Part shown: in pieces, positions 17,588 to 26,088 of the stretch | Layout: each line of letters opens with the position of its first letter | Position numbering within the stretch: the first letter of the stretch is position 1 | DNA from: SAR324 cluster bacterium | GTDB taxonomy: Bacteria > SAR324 > XYD2-FULL-50-16 | Length of the DNA stretch: 64,000 nt | Assembly: GCA_028282885.1 (NCBI GenBank) | Contig: JANQGX010000058.1 | Location: 194,078 to 258,077, forward strand | Direction: 5' to 3' | Notes under the pieces: model-generated | Seen by the model: only the letters and a program-made list of their open reading frames with translations | Told to the model about the DNA's origin: nothing | Database searches by the model: none | Program-made: the position numbers and the translations under genes

Positions 17588-19528
17588 ATGAGAGAGGAGA
17601 TTAAAACGATATGCAACCGGGATTGTCCTGATTCCTGTGGCATTATCGCCACAGTTGAAAACGGTAGAATTGTAAAACAAAAAGGTGATCCTGATCACGG
17701 GGTGACTGCCGGATTTCTCTGTCAGCGTGGAAATCACTATCTTGATCGATTTTACTCCGAGGAAAGAATTCTGCATCCCCAATTAAAAACGGAAGGCGGC
17801 TGGAAGAAAATCTCCTGGGAGGAAGCCCTGGATATCGCTGCAGAAAAGTTGCGCTATTATCGGGAAAAACATGGAGCACAGTCCATTGCCTATATCAGTT
17901 ATTCCGGCATCAGGGGACTGATCACCAAAACCTTATCCAGAAAATTCTGGGACTGTTTTGGCGGCGTAACGTTGAGGAGGGGAGGACTCAGTACAGAGGC
18001 AATTGAAGCCGGCCAGTTAAAAGATTTTGGTGGGCTGGGAACTCACGCACCGGACGATTTGACAAATAGTAAGGCGATTGTCATCTGGGGCAAAAATGTT
18101 GCCGTGACAAGAGTTCATTGCTGGCCGTTTATCAAACAGGCGCGAAAGAAGGGAGCACGTTTGATCGTTATTGATCCGGTTAACAGCAGAACAGCTCAAA
18201 GGGCGGATCTTCATTTGGCTATTCGCCCCGGAAGCGATGGTATGCTGGCTGCCGGAATTGCCCGCCAGTTAATAGAAAACGACCGATACGATCATGAGTT
18301 TACGGATCAGTTCAGCACCGGCTTTGAAGAGTATAAAAATCTGATTCTCTCGATTCCGATGCAGGATATCTTGTCGGAAACCGGTCTCCAGCTTTCTGAT
18401 ATTAATGAACTTACAACCTTGTACGCCGAAGTTAAACCGTTAGCCACCCTGATTGGGCTCGGCCCCTCCTATTGGAGCTCGGGAGGAGCAACTGTTCGTA
18501 TGATCGATGCATTAGCGGCCATCAGCGGTAATGTTGGGATTCCCGGGGGAGGTGCCCAGGGGGATATCGAAAGTGGAGCAGGATTGGATCTTAGCGATTT
18601 GAAAGAACCGCTGCAAAATGAGTATCGTTCGATTCTCATGCCAAAGCTTGGAGAGGAGCTACTGAACACCAGTAACCCGCCGTTGAAAATGGGATTTATC
18701 GCTGGTGCCAATCCCGCCGCAACCTGTCCCGATACAAATAAAGTCAGGGAGGGACTCTCTTCCCTGGATTTTCTGATTGTTGTGGACCAGTTTATGACAG
18801 CTTCCGCCGAAGTGGCAGATCTCTTCCTTCCCTGTACCACCTATCTTGAAATGGAAGACCTGGTTATCGCCTATGGGCATTATTGGCTGGGACTGTGCCA
18901 ACAGGTTGTTCCGCCCAGGGGAGAATGCAAACCCGATTATGTTATTTTTCAGAAATTAGCTGACCGATTGGGTTTTGGCAATGAACTCTCCGGGACTCCC
19001 GGCGAATGGATTGATCGTTTCCTAACCCCATTGCACGTTGACGGTATCACGTACGAGACTCTAAAAAACGAGTTCGTGCCTGATCCCAGGGCAGAGACGG
19101 TGCCCTATTCGAATAAGAATTTTACAACAGAGTCCGGAAAATATGAGTTCATCCGGAACTTCACCCCAAACGATCTGACGATCACAAAGCCTCAACTAAG
19201 ACTGATGGCGACCAAAACCCTGAAAATGGTTAATGCACAGATCAATCAGAACGACATTCCTTCCGAGCCGGTGGTCCGGTTACATCCTCAAACCCTTAAA
19301 GAGCGGGAAGTAGGAGACAATGATAGAGTCCGGGTGACCAGTAAAGTGGCCTCCGTTGAAGCGATTGTCAAGGCAGATCCGGAAATTCAACCCGGAATCC
19401 TACTCTTCAATCCGGCTGCCTGGCAGGGGGATCTCATGGGAGTTAACCAGCTTCGGGAGTCTTTTGTCAGCGATATCGGCAAAACCGCAGCCATGCACGA
19501 AACGCTGGTCACTATCGAACGTGTTTAG
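17588..19528 (+). CDS. Molybdopterin-dependent oxidoreductase, DMSO-reductase superfamily
   Basis: A 646-residue catalytic subunit binding Mo- or W-bisPGD. An N-terminal [4Fe-4S] site is formed by Cys9, Cys13, Cys17 (CNRDCPDSC) and Cys45 (FLCQRG). Superfamily blocks follow: ISWEEALDIAA, KAIVIWGKN, GARLIVIDPVNSRTAQRADLHL, RPGSDGMLAAGIA, a C-terminal cofactor-binding region near VRLHPQTLKEREVGDNDRV. No Tat signal is visible, so it is probably cytoplasmic. At the usual metal-ligand position the sequence is RRGGLSTEA, making Ser135 a candidate ligand in place of Cys/Sec. No Fe-S or membrane partner subunit is adjacent, so its electron partner and substrate are unknown. Confidence 0.88.
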   Translation: MREEIKTICNRDCPDSCGIIATVENGRIVKQKGDPDHGVTAGFLCQRGNHYLDRFYSEERILHPQLKTEGGWKKISWEEALDIAAEKLRYYREKHGAQSIAYISYSGIRGLITKTLSRKFWDCFGGVTLRRGGLSTEAIEAGQLKDFGGLGTHAPDDLTNSKAIVIWGKNVAVTRVHCWPFIKQARKKGARLIVIDPVNSRTAQRADLHLAIRPGSDGMLAAGIARQLIENDRYDHEFTDQFSTGFEEYKNLILSIPMQDILSETGLQLSDINELTTLYAEVKPLATLIGLGPSYWSSGGATVRMIDALAAISGNVGIPGGGAQGDIESGAGLDLSDLKEPLQNEYRSILMPKLGEELLNTSNPPLKMGFIAGANPAATCPDTNKVREGLSSLDFLIVVDQFMTASAEVADLFLPCTTYLEMEDLVIAYGHYWLGLCQQVVPPRGECKPDYVIFQKLADRLGFGNELSGTPGEWIDRFLTPLHVDGITYETLKNEFVPDPRAETVPYSNKNFTTESGKYEFIRNFTPNDLTITKPQLRLMATKTLKMVNAQINQNDIPSEPVVRLHPQTLKEREVGDNDRVRVTSKVASVEAIVKADPEIQPGILLFNPAAWQGDLMGVNQLRESFVSDIGKTAAMHETLVTIERV

Positions 19529-19563
19529 GCTGGTTGAATTATTAAGATCAAACAGGCGGGAAA

Positions 19564-19608
19564 TCCCAATTGGCAGACCTGCTACAAAATGACCGCCCAC
19601 AATTGGGA
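19564..19608. repeat. Inverted repeat after the molybdopterin oxidoreductase gene
   Basis: Perfect 9-base arms TCCCAATTG / CAATTGGGA separated by 27 bases. AAACAGGCGGG also occurs twice, near 19550 and 19630. It may mark the 3' end of the transcript; there is no T-run. Confidence 0.35.
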
Positions 19609-19660
19609 GTTCTCGTTCGGTTATCGACTGAAACAGGCGGGGAGAACAGCTATTGTCATG

Positions 19661-19819
19661 CTAAGCCTGGTGCAGGCGGAAATACTGTTCAATGATTTTT
19701 TGCGTATCCCACATGTCCGCTTCCAGCCATCTACAAACCTCTTCAGGATCAGATTGCTCCATGCCATGCAGATTTTTTTCATGATAACCGATTTCGCTTT
19801 GATCACTTAGTATATCCAA
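19661..19819 (-). CDS. Possible small protein in frame behind the membrane-protein stop codon
   Basis: A 52-codon frame starting at TTG (AGGGTG upstream) and ending at TAG. The peptide looks protein-like and amphipathic, including DPEEVCRWLEADMWD and KIIEQYFRLHQA. It is in the same frame as the membrane gene ending at 19838-19840 and continues after that gene's TGA with no other stop. It may be a separate small ORF, or a C-terminal extension cut by a TGA. I recognise no family. Confidence 0.38.
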   Translation of the reverse strand: MDILSDQSEIGYHEKNLHGMEQSDPEEVCRWLEADMWDTQKIIEQYFRLHQA

Positions 19820-19837
19820 TAAGACACCCTGAAAACT

Positions 19838-20533
19838 TCAGGAGGTTGCCAATCCGGACTCTTCCGATTTAGCAAGCATTCGCCGGGATTTATCAAGTAC
19901 CATATAAAATGCCACCAAATAACAAGCCTCAGCCATCACTTTGAAGGATTCTTCCACAAGTTCAAGTGGATGATAAATCAGCGCAACCACGTTCGCTTCC
20001 AGAAACATGCTGAGAATGTCTTTTCCATTGGTCAAGATATCAAAGCCCACGGTCAAAAACAGCATGATAAATCCGGCGATTAAAAGAGGGAAAGCATCTT
20101 TGAACCGCTTCATCTCCTCGCGGTAAAGATAGAGAAGCCAGATTCCTATAATTCCGTATATACCGATTATAATATCATCAATGCGATCGGTGAGATTTGT
20201 CTCCTGCATGTTAAACAGGTAATGAATAAAGTAATCGATGTTTTCATGTATTGAAAAATATTCATCCGCAGCCAGGTAAAGAAATCCGATGGAAATAAAT
20301 CCCCAGATTGCCGAAGAGCTTTTTAAGCTGAGGGATACATTGCGCGGCTTTCGAATTTTCAGGATTTTGTAGGACAATCGCGAGATAATCAGAAGTTGCA
20401 GAAAAGAGAGCTTGCTGATGTTGCCACCCTGGGTAAAATTGTCGGTCCCCGTATAGATATAGTAAATGACGGAACCGACTATCGCCAACAGGTCAAATAT
20501 CATCGTAAAATAGAACACAAACTTTACATTCAT
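19838..20533 (-). CDS. Six-segment integral membrane protein of unknown function
   Basis: A 231-residue membrane protein with about six hydrophobic segments. Acidic and histidine residues lie near the membrane boundary (AADEYFSIHENID, DRIDDIIIG, HPLELVEESFKVMAEA), a pattern seen in metal-binding membrane enzymes, but no named family is recognised. AAGGGATTG precedes the ATG. It sits alone between a molybdoenzyme and the arsenic genes. Its TGA stop is followed in frame by a further 58 or so sense codons. Confidence 0.7.
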   Translation of the reverse strand: MNVKFVFYFTMIFDLLAIVGSVIYYIYTGTDNFTQGGNISKLSFLQLLIISRLSYKILKIRKPRNVSLSLKSSSAIWGFISIGFLYLAADEYFSIHENIDYFIHYLFNMQETNLTDRIDDIIIGIYGIIGIWLLYLYREEMKRFKDAFPLLIAGFIMLFLTVGFDILTNGKDILSMFLEANVVALIYHPLELVEESFKVMAEACYLVAFYMVLDKSRRMLAKSEESGLATS

Positions 20534-20943
20534 TTTTTCAATCCCTTGTAATATATGAAGAATTTTCGCAACAAAGAAAGCACATGCCTACACCGCCTTC
20601 TTCTATTAATTCCTCATTGTTGAATTTCCTCCTGTATGTCCGTATCGTCGGACGGAACGTGCCTCACACATTATTCACAATATATCAAGAGCAAATTCGT
20701 TAAAGGATGGAAAAAGTTTGTTAAATATTAATATAAATCTTACACATCCCAAATTATTATGCTGGACAAACTGTTCTGAACATAGATTGGCTGGATGAAG
20801 AGAAGTGTTGTCGGAGAAACTGTCAAAACGAATGGAGTTTGTTAGCGGCTGGAGATCAGGGCTGACTGCCGGTTGAGGCAGCTTTTTATTATCGAGGAAA
20901 TCTGTGTTTTTTTGAGATTCTGCTTCCCCTGGTTCTATTGTAT
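20534..20943. other. AT-rich intergenic region
   Basis: About 410 bases with no supported gene. A small hairpin GTCCG-TATCGT-CGGAC occurs at 20638-20653, about 105 bases upstream of the membrane-protein start. Confidence 0.3.
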
Positions 20944-21366
20944 TCAACTATTTTGAATTGTTGAATAGAACTCTTTAAAAGTTGTTATGATTTCATCACG
21001 TATTTCCCGGAACCTAACAAGTATTGTCTCTTCAGACCCGGTAACCTTGGCCGGATCTTCGAACCCAAGGTGTAGTCTGTTCTTAACCCGTCCCATAAAC
21101 ATGGGACAGGTTTCATTGGCATGGTCACAGACCGTGATAACGTAATCAAAATCGCGGTTGATGAACTGATCCACTGTTTTTGGACGGTGTTTGCTGATAT
21201 CGATATCTATTTCGCCCAGCAACCGGACCGCCAGTGGATGTACCTCAGGTTCAGGTCTAGTCCCTGCCGAGTAGACTTCCAGTCCGGAATCCAGATTCTT
21301 CAATATGCCTTCCGCCATCTGGCTGCGACATGAATTTCCTGTGCACAAAATCAGTATTGTTGTCAT
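20944..21366 (-). CDS. arsC: Arsenate reductase, low-molecular-weight phosphatase type
   Basis: A 140-residue thioredoxin-coupled arsenate reductase. The N-terminal anion loop is CTGNSCRS (nucleophile Cys8), and the redox pair lies in CDHANETCP (about Cys80 and Cys87), the set that separates true ArsC from tyrosine phosphatases. GFEDPAKVTGSEE carries the general-acid Asp. It reduces arsenate to arsenite for export by the Acr3 pump encoded 38 bases upstream. No ribosome site is obvious, so it may depend on coupling to acr3. Confidence 0.95.
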   Translation of the reverse strand: MTTILILCTGNSCRSQMAEGILKNLDSGLEVYSAGTRPEPEVHPLAVRLLGEIDIDISKHRPKTVDQFINRDFDYVITVCDHANETCPMFMGRVKNRLHLGFEDPAKVTGSEETILVRFREIRDEIITTFKEFYSTIQNS

Positions 21367-21404
21367 TTTGGTTTTTTCAATGATTTATGGATAACCGCTC
21401 CTTT

Positions 21405-22493
21405 TCAGCGAACCGGTTTTTGAGGGAGGTGGATGGGTCCGGATGTACCGTCTACCCGATGAGGAAAAAACTTTCGTTTGATCCACAAGGCAACCCTGAC
21501 CAATCCTATCAGAACCGGCACCTCGACCAATGGGCCGATCACGGCTGCAAATGCCTGGCCGGAATCGATTCCGAAAACGGCAACGGCAACCGCAATGGCC
21601 AGTTCGAAATTATTCGAAGCCGCCGTAAAACTGAGGGTTGTGGCTTGTTCGTATGTGGCGCCGGCGCGATGGGACATAAAAAAGGAGATGAAGAACATGA
21701 TCACAAAATAGATGCAAAGGGGAATGGCCACCCGAACCACATCAAATGGAAGTTGGACGATGTATTCTCCTTTCAGCGAAAACATCACCAAAATAGTAAA
21801 CAGCAAAGCTATGAGGGTAATCGGGCTGATTTTTGGAATAAACCTGGTTTCATACCACTCCTGCCCCTTGATTTTCAATCCCACGAACCTCGAAATCATA
21901 CCACCGAAAAAGGGAATTCCCAGGTAGATAAAGACACTCTCCGCAATCTGTCCGATTGAGATATTGACAATGGCCCCCTGCATCCCCAGCCATTGTGGTA
22001 CCATCGTGATAAATATATAGGCATATAATGAGAAGAAGAGGACCTGGAAAATGGAATTGAAGGCGACCAATCCGGCACAGTATTCGGTATCTCCGTCTGC
22101 CAGGTCATTCCAGACAATAACCATGGCAATACACCTGGCCAATCCGATAAGAATCAATCCCACCATGTATTCATGGTAACCGGCCAGGAAGGTGACTGCG
22201 AGAAAAAACATGAGGATGGGTCCGACAACCCAGTTCTGAACCAGGGATAGCAGCAACACCCTCCAATTGCGAAAGACCTGACCGAGTTGCTCATATTTAA
22301 CCTTGGCCAGGGGGGGATACATCATCAGAATCAAGCCTATTGCAATCGGGATGTTGGTGGTACCGACCTGAAAATGGTTAATCACATCACGGATGCCGGG
22401 AAACAGGTATCCCCACATAACCCCGACAAACATGGCGGCAAATATCCAAAGAGTCAGAAATCGATCCAGAAACGATAGTTTTTTTCCAGCCAT
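21405..22493 (-). CDS. acr3: Arsenite efflux transporter, Acr3 family
   Basis: A 362-residue membrane protein with ten segments. Acr3 signatures are MYPPLAKVKYEQ, LIGLARCIAMVIVWNDLA (with the essential cysteine) and TLSFTAASNNFELAIAVA. It exports arsenite using the proton motive force. Strong ribosome site GAGGAGATCAA. Forms an operon with arsC. No arsR regulator gene is next to it in this window. Confidence 0.95.
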   Translation of the reverse strand: MAGKKLSFLDRFLTLWIFAAMFVGVMWGYLFPGIRDVINHFQVGTTNIPIAIGLILMMYPPLAKVKYEQLGQVFRNWRVLLLSLVQNWVVGPILMFFLAVTFLAGYHEYMVGLILIGLARCIAMVIVWNDLADGDTEYCAGLVAFNSIFQVLFFSLYAYIFITMVPQWLGMQGAIVNISIGQIAESVFIYLGIPFFGGMISRFVGLKIKGQEWYETRFIPKISPITLIALLFTILVMFSLKGEYIVQLPFDVVRVAIPLCIYFVIMFFISFFMSHRAGATYEQATTLSFTAASNNFELAIAVAVAVFGIDSGQAFAAVIGPLVEVPVLIGLVRVALWIKRKFFPHRVDGTSGPIHLPQKPVR

Positions 22494-22735
22494 TTGATCT
22501 CCTCAATCCCCTCATTTTAAATAATTCAGCAAAACAGATTATATCCTGCTTTGCTCACCTCAATTTGTTCCTAAAACCAGTAGTGACTATATATGTTTTC
22601 AGAAAAATGTTACAGTATTATGAGGACGAAATCGGATTTTTAAAGTTGAGCCTGTTAGCTTAAGAGTGTTACGAGATATGCGATTTCCTTTGGTTGCCGA
22701 GGAGGGAGTAGAGAAGCATAAGCGAATAGGAAACA
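22494..22735. other. Upstream region of acr3
   Basis: No gene supported. The acr3 promoter should lie here on the minus strand; no ArsR-type operator could be defined by eye. Confidence 0.3.
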
Positions 22736-22770
22736 CCAACCTGACCAGGTTGAGAACCTGGTCAGGTTGG
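22736..22770. terminator. Perfect 16-bp hairpin
   Basis: CCAACCTGACCAGGTT and its exact complement are separated by only three bases. It lies about 30 bases beyond the stop of the minus-strand lipoprotein gene and upstream of acr3, so it most likely ends the lipoprotein transcript. The T-run is weak. Confidence 0.6.
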
Positions 22771-22800
22771 ATGATAAAAACATGTTGGTTAACCTCCAAG

Positions 22801-23589
22801 CTACCAACACAGACACAGCAAGGTCTGAGCAAAACCACCCGGGTCTGTTCCGTCAATGCAATCGCCACTTCCCTCCGGAACCATTCCCTGGTTCATAGCG
22901 TCAACATCATGAAAATTTCCGGCTGCATCCGATGTCCAACCACTGCATGTCAAGGTTTCATCAACCGATCCGTCAGCATTTGATCCGGTAGGGAAATAAG
23001 AATTACTGATGCCGACATGATCGAGAATTGCGTTTGCCTCTAAGACTGTTGCATCTTCACTGATGATTTTTGCGAAATTCTCTGCTACCAACGTCCCGTC
23101 GGTTGCGTTAATCGGCAGTGTGACATCCAGCCCGTAATTGGTCTCCATATCACGCAGCTCATCATCTGCATCAACAGAAAGAAAAGCCAGAATTTCGTTG
23201 GGACAGTCAAAACCAGCAGGTTTAGCATCAGTGCAAAGGGTATCCGCTCCCGCTCTTCCTCCCAAATTACCACTAGTCAGGTCCAGGCCTGAAAACATAA
23301 TGATCTCGGTAACAGAATCATCGTCAGAATCTCCTGAGACATCACTACTGGTATCGTCCGTATCGTCGCTGGCATCGCCATCGGATCCGTCGTCATCATC
23401 GTGATCATCATCGTCAACATCATTACTGGTATCACCCTCATCATCACCGTCTGTTTCACCGTTTCCATCGACCGATAACAGATCCTCTGATGAGCCTGAT
23501 CCATCATCACCCGACCCACTACAAGCTGAGAAACAGAAGATGAAAACAGTAAAAATGGATATTAAAACAATAATTTTTCTTGATTTCAT
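22801..23589 (-). CDS. Acidic surface lipoprotein with DUF1554-like C-terminal domain
   Basis: A 262-residue lipoprotein. A signal peptide ends in the lipobox FSAC (Cys23). Residues about 28-93 are an extremely Asp/Ser/Gly-rich linker. The C-terminal domain has GGRAGADTLC, CSGWTSDAAG and LCLCW, resembling the C-type-lectin-like DUF1554 fold known from Leptospira and some other bacteria. Paired cysteines there suggest disulfides. It starts 21 bases after the last acyl-CoA cluster gene, so it could be transcribed with it, although the functions look unrelated. Function is probably adhesion or envelope-related, not proven. Confidence 0.75.
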   Translation of the reverse strand: MKSRKIIVLISIFTVFIFCFSACSGSGDDGSGSSEDLLSVDGNGETDGDDEGDTSNDVDDDDHDDDDGSDGDASDDTDDTSSDVSGDSDDDSVTEIIMFSGLDLTSGNLGGRAGADTLCTDAKPAGFDCPNEILAFLSVDADDELRDMETNYGLDVTLPINATDGTLVAENFAKIISEDATVLEANAILDHVGISNSYFPTGSNADGSVDETLTCSGWTSDAAGNFHDVDAMNQGMVPEGSGDCIDGTDPGGFAQTLLCLCW

Positions 23590-23610
23590 ATCAAACCTTT
23601 GACTTGTTGT

Positions 23611-24948
23611 TTAATTAAGGATGTCGATTGGTAAATTCACTTCCTGCCGGCTTTTTTTCAAAGCCCGTCGATACCTGAAGCCCTGCCAGATGGATTTCGG
23701 ATTGAATCCAAAATAGAACCAGGGGAATTGAAACAATAACAGAATGCCGTCCAAAGTTTTTTCGATAAATCCCAGCTTATAGGATCCGTTTTCTATCAGA
23801 TCTTCTGCCTCCTCAAAAGTTTCCACGCGCTTCATCACACCGTCGGGACCGGGTACCACAATACCCCCTTTCGCCAGCATCTTATATCGACGAGAGGTCT
23901 CCTTGAGCGTCGGTCCACAGATTAACGCACAATGAGCGCAGGTTGACACATTGTAGTCATCCAGGCCCCTAACCCCCAGTTTTTCTGCGCTGTACTCTCT
24001 CTGAATCCTCACCTGCTCCTCTTCACTATCCGGCAGATTGTGTGTATCCGGAAGAGACTGATAATATTCCTCAGGCCAGCGAATACTTGCCATTCGTCTA
24101 ATCACCTCGTATCTGCGAAAAGAGGTTCCGGTCAGAAATCCCTGTTGCAGCATATCCTTAAAGACTTTCACCTTTTTTGTTGATTTGAAGGTCTTGCCTA
24201 CCCAATCCTTGATCCAATATCTTCCCCAACTGCTGCTTTTTTTATCCCAAGTCACTCCATGCAGGCCAAAACAAGAGGTATTGCAGAGATTGATGTTATA
24301 ACGTTTCGCCCTTGGATGACGGTCACCGTTAACCAGGACAAACTCTTCTTCATGTTCCTGGAACATTTGAACAGCACAGGTTTTAACGCAGAGCTTGCAT
24401 TTGGAGCAATATCCATCGATAAAATAACGGGGATCAAGCGGCTGATCACTTTTCAATTCCGCATCGGTTACAACAGAGCTCATGTAGATGGCGGCCCCAT
24501 ACTCCCTTGTCATTACATTGCCGGACCAGCCATGCGCCGCAATTCCGGCGGCAATAGCCCCAAATCGGTGAGAAAAACTGGGATGTGTTGCAAATGGATT
24601 CGGGGATCTCCGGTAGTCACTATTGGTTCGAACAACATGAGCTTTAAATCCTTCCTTTTCCAGAAATTCCTGGATTCGGGTGGCCTTCCAGAAAACCACC
24701 TGCACCATTCGTTTCTGATCGATATTATGAGGAGTAGCTGATTTCTTTGATAAAAAATCATAAATTGCCGGAACATTCATGGGCAAAGCAAAGACAATCG
24801 CAGATCTGGCTCCTTTCATGATAAAACCGGGGTCCAGAGATGGCGGACTTTCCGGCACCGGCTTCAACCGGTCCGGACCCGCAATGCCCAGACATTCGAT
24901 GCCCTGTTTACGCGCAAATTCCTTTATTCTCTCTTCGAGGGTATTCAA
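23611..24948 (-). CDS. QueG/reductive-dehalogenase-like iron-sulfur protein
   Basis: A 445-residue protein related to epoxyqueuosine reductase and the Fe-S part of reductive dehalogenases. Two [4Fe-4S] sites are apparent: CSKCKLCVKTC near residue 180, and CNTSC together with CAHCALICGPT. ARSAIVFALPM and REYGAAIYMSS match the family core. It lacks a Tat signal. It is longer than QueG, with a membrane-associating hydrophobic stretch near 410-425 (ILLLFQFPWFYFGF). The start is a TTG preceded by AGGAGAATCGAC. As the last enzyme of an acyl-CoA cluster it is more likely a reductase or electron carrier than a tRNA enzyme; cobalamin binding is unproven. Confidence 0.75.
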   Translation of the reverse strand: MNTLEERIKEFARKQGIECLGIAGPDRLKPVPESPPSLDPGFIMKGARSAIVFALPMNVPAIYDFLSKKSATPHNIDQKRMVQVVFWKATRIQEFLEKEGFKAHVVRTNSDYRRSPNPFATHPSFSHRFGAIAAGIAAHGWSGNVMTREYGAAIYMSSVVTDAELKSDQPLDPRYFIDGYCSKCKLCVKTCAVQMFQEHEEEFVLVNGDRHPRAKRYNINLCNTSCFGLHGVTWDKKSSSWGRYWIKDWVGKTFKSTKKVKVFKDMLQQGFLTGTSFRRYEVIRRMASIRWPEEYYQSLPDTHNLPDSEEEQVRIQREYSAEKLGVRGLDDYNVSTCAHCALICGPTLKETSRRYKMLAKGGIVVPGPDGVMKRVETFEEAEDLIENGSYKLGFIEKTLDGILLLFQFPWFYFGFNPKSIWQGFRYRRALKKSRQEVNLPIDILN

Positions 24949-24980
24949 GTCGATTCTCCTGTTTTTAGATCAATATAAAT

Positions 24981-26057
24981 CTAAGGCCTCATAAACACGT
25001 TGTAGCCCATGATTGCAGACAGGCTGGCATGAATATGCTCACATTTTTGCAGCTCATCGGCTGCGAGTTCCCTGAAATACTTAATAGCCGGTCTTTTTTT
25101 CTTCACACTCTCCAGCACAGCTTCCCCTGCAGCTTTTCCTGAGACCAGGGACGAAGTAATCCCTTCTCCACCTCTCAAAAAACCTCCGGCTTCACCGGCC
25201 AAAAGAACATTATCCACTCCAAGGCAGTAATTCTTCCGCGCTGACATGTCTGTCAGAACGATCCCGTGTCTGGACTGAACACTATCTGATTTTAGACCGT
25301 GGTTTTGTTCCAAATGGGATTTGAAAGCTTTGAAATAATTCTTTACTGACTCTTTTTCGTTTACCCCAGTGACCACGACGATTTTGTCATCTTTATGAAA
25401 AACAGTTGCGAAATAGCCCGTCACACTTCTGTCCATAAAAAGATACAACCACCCGGGTTCCAGATCTATTGAGCCGGTATGGATCTCTTCATAGTTGGGC
25501 AGTTTGTTGATTTTTTTATTAAACTCCGGGAATATCGATCTCCTGACCCTGGAAAGCGTTCCATCAGCACCAATAAGATAGCGTGTTCTAGCCAAGCTTC
25601 TGATTCCCTGGTATCCCAGTTCAACCAGGTACTCCCCGTCTTCTCTCCTGAAACTTTCAAAACTGCACTGATCAGCAATTTCAGCATCACTTTGATTCAT
25701 CAACCATAAATCCAGGTCGGCTCTCCAAGTGTTGAATCCCTCTTCTTCCAGACCATCTCCCTCATCAAAGGCTGAGAAAGGCACATCGATCATTGGCGTA
25801 TCATTGGTGATAAATACGCGATTACCTTTTGTTATAACCGGCTCGCACATAACATTAGGAGGTATCTTCCCGAAATCCTGTTCGATTATCTTCCTGGAGC
25901 TGGGAAAGACAATTCCACTGCACATTTTATATCTTGGCAGCTTCGATCTTTCGACAGCCAGAGTTTCCAGCCCACTTCCTTTCAAAGCTCTTGCTGCACC
26001 GGCTCCCGCGGGACCCGTCCCGGCAATAATAACATCGTATCTTTCTTTTAATTTCAT
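24981..26057 (-). CDS. Geranylgeranyl-reductase/FixC-like FAD oxidoreductase
   Basis: About 358 residues. An N-terminal FAD dinucleotide fold (VIIAGTGPAGAGAARAL), the conserved KMCSGIV cysteine region, DVIIA/LIGADG, and the second FAD motif DNVLLAGEAGGF match the geranylgeranyl reductase family, which saturates double bonds or passes electrons from flavins to quinones. The frame opens at 26147, but the family start is the ATG at 26057. It lies 31 bases after the old-yellow-enzyme gene and 32 before the QueG-like gene. Inference: these three redox proteins serve one reductive or oxidative step of the pathway. Confidence 0.82.
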   Translation of the reverse strand: MKLKERYDVIIAGTGPAGAGAARALKGSGLETLAVERSKLPRYKMCSGIVFPSSRKIIEQDFGKIPPNVMCEPVITKGNRVFITNDTPMIDVPFSAFDEGDGLEEEGFNTWRADLDLWLMNQSDAEIADQCSFESFRREDGEYLVELGYQGIRSLARTRYLIGADGTLSRVRRSIFPEFNKKINKLPNYEEIHTGSIDLEPGWLYLFMDRSVTGYFATVFHKDDKIVVVTGVNEKESVKNYFKAFKSHLEQNHGLKSDSVQSRHGIVLTDMSARKNYCLGVDNVLLAGEAGGFLRGGEGITSSLVSGKAAGEAVLESVKKKRPAIKYFRELAADELQKCEHIHASLSAIMGYNVFMRP

Positions 26058-26088
26058 GGTGATCTCTTGAAACCTATATCTTTTTGAT

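Noticed and set aside
21387..21959. 190-codon plus-strand frame opposite acr3
   Set aside because: No domain, unusual composition, and acr3 is certain.
23330..23470. Apparent tandem repeat (ATC/GTC-rich)
   Set aside because: It is the codon pattern of the Asp-rich linker in the lipoprotein, not a separate repeat array.
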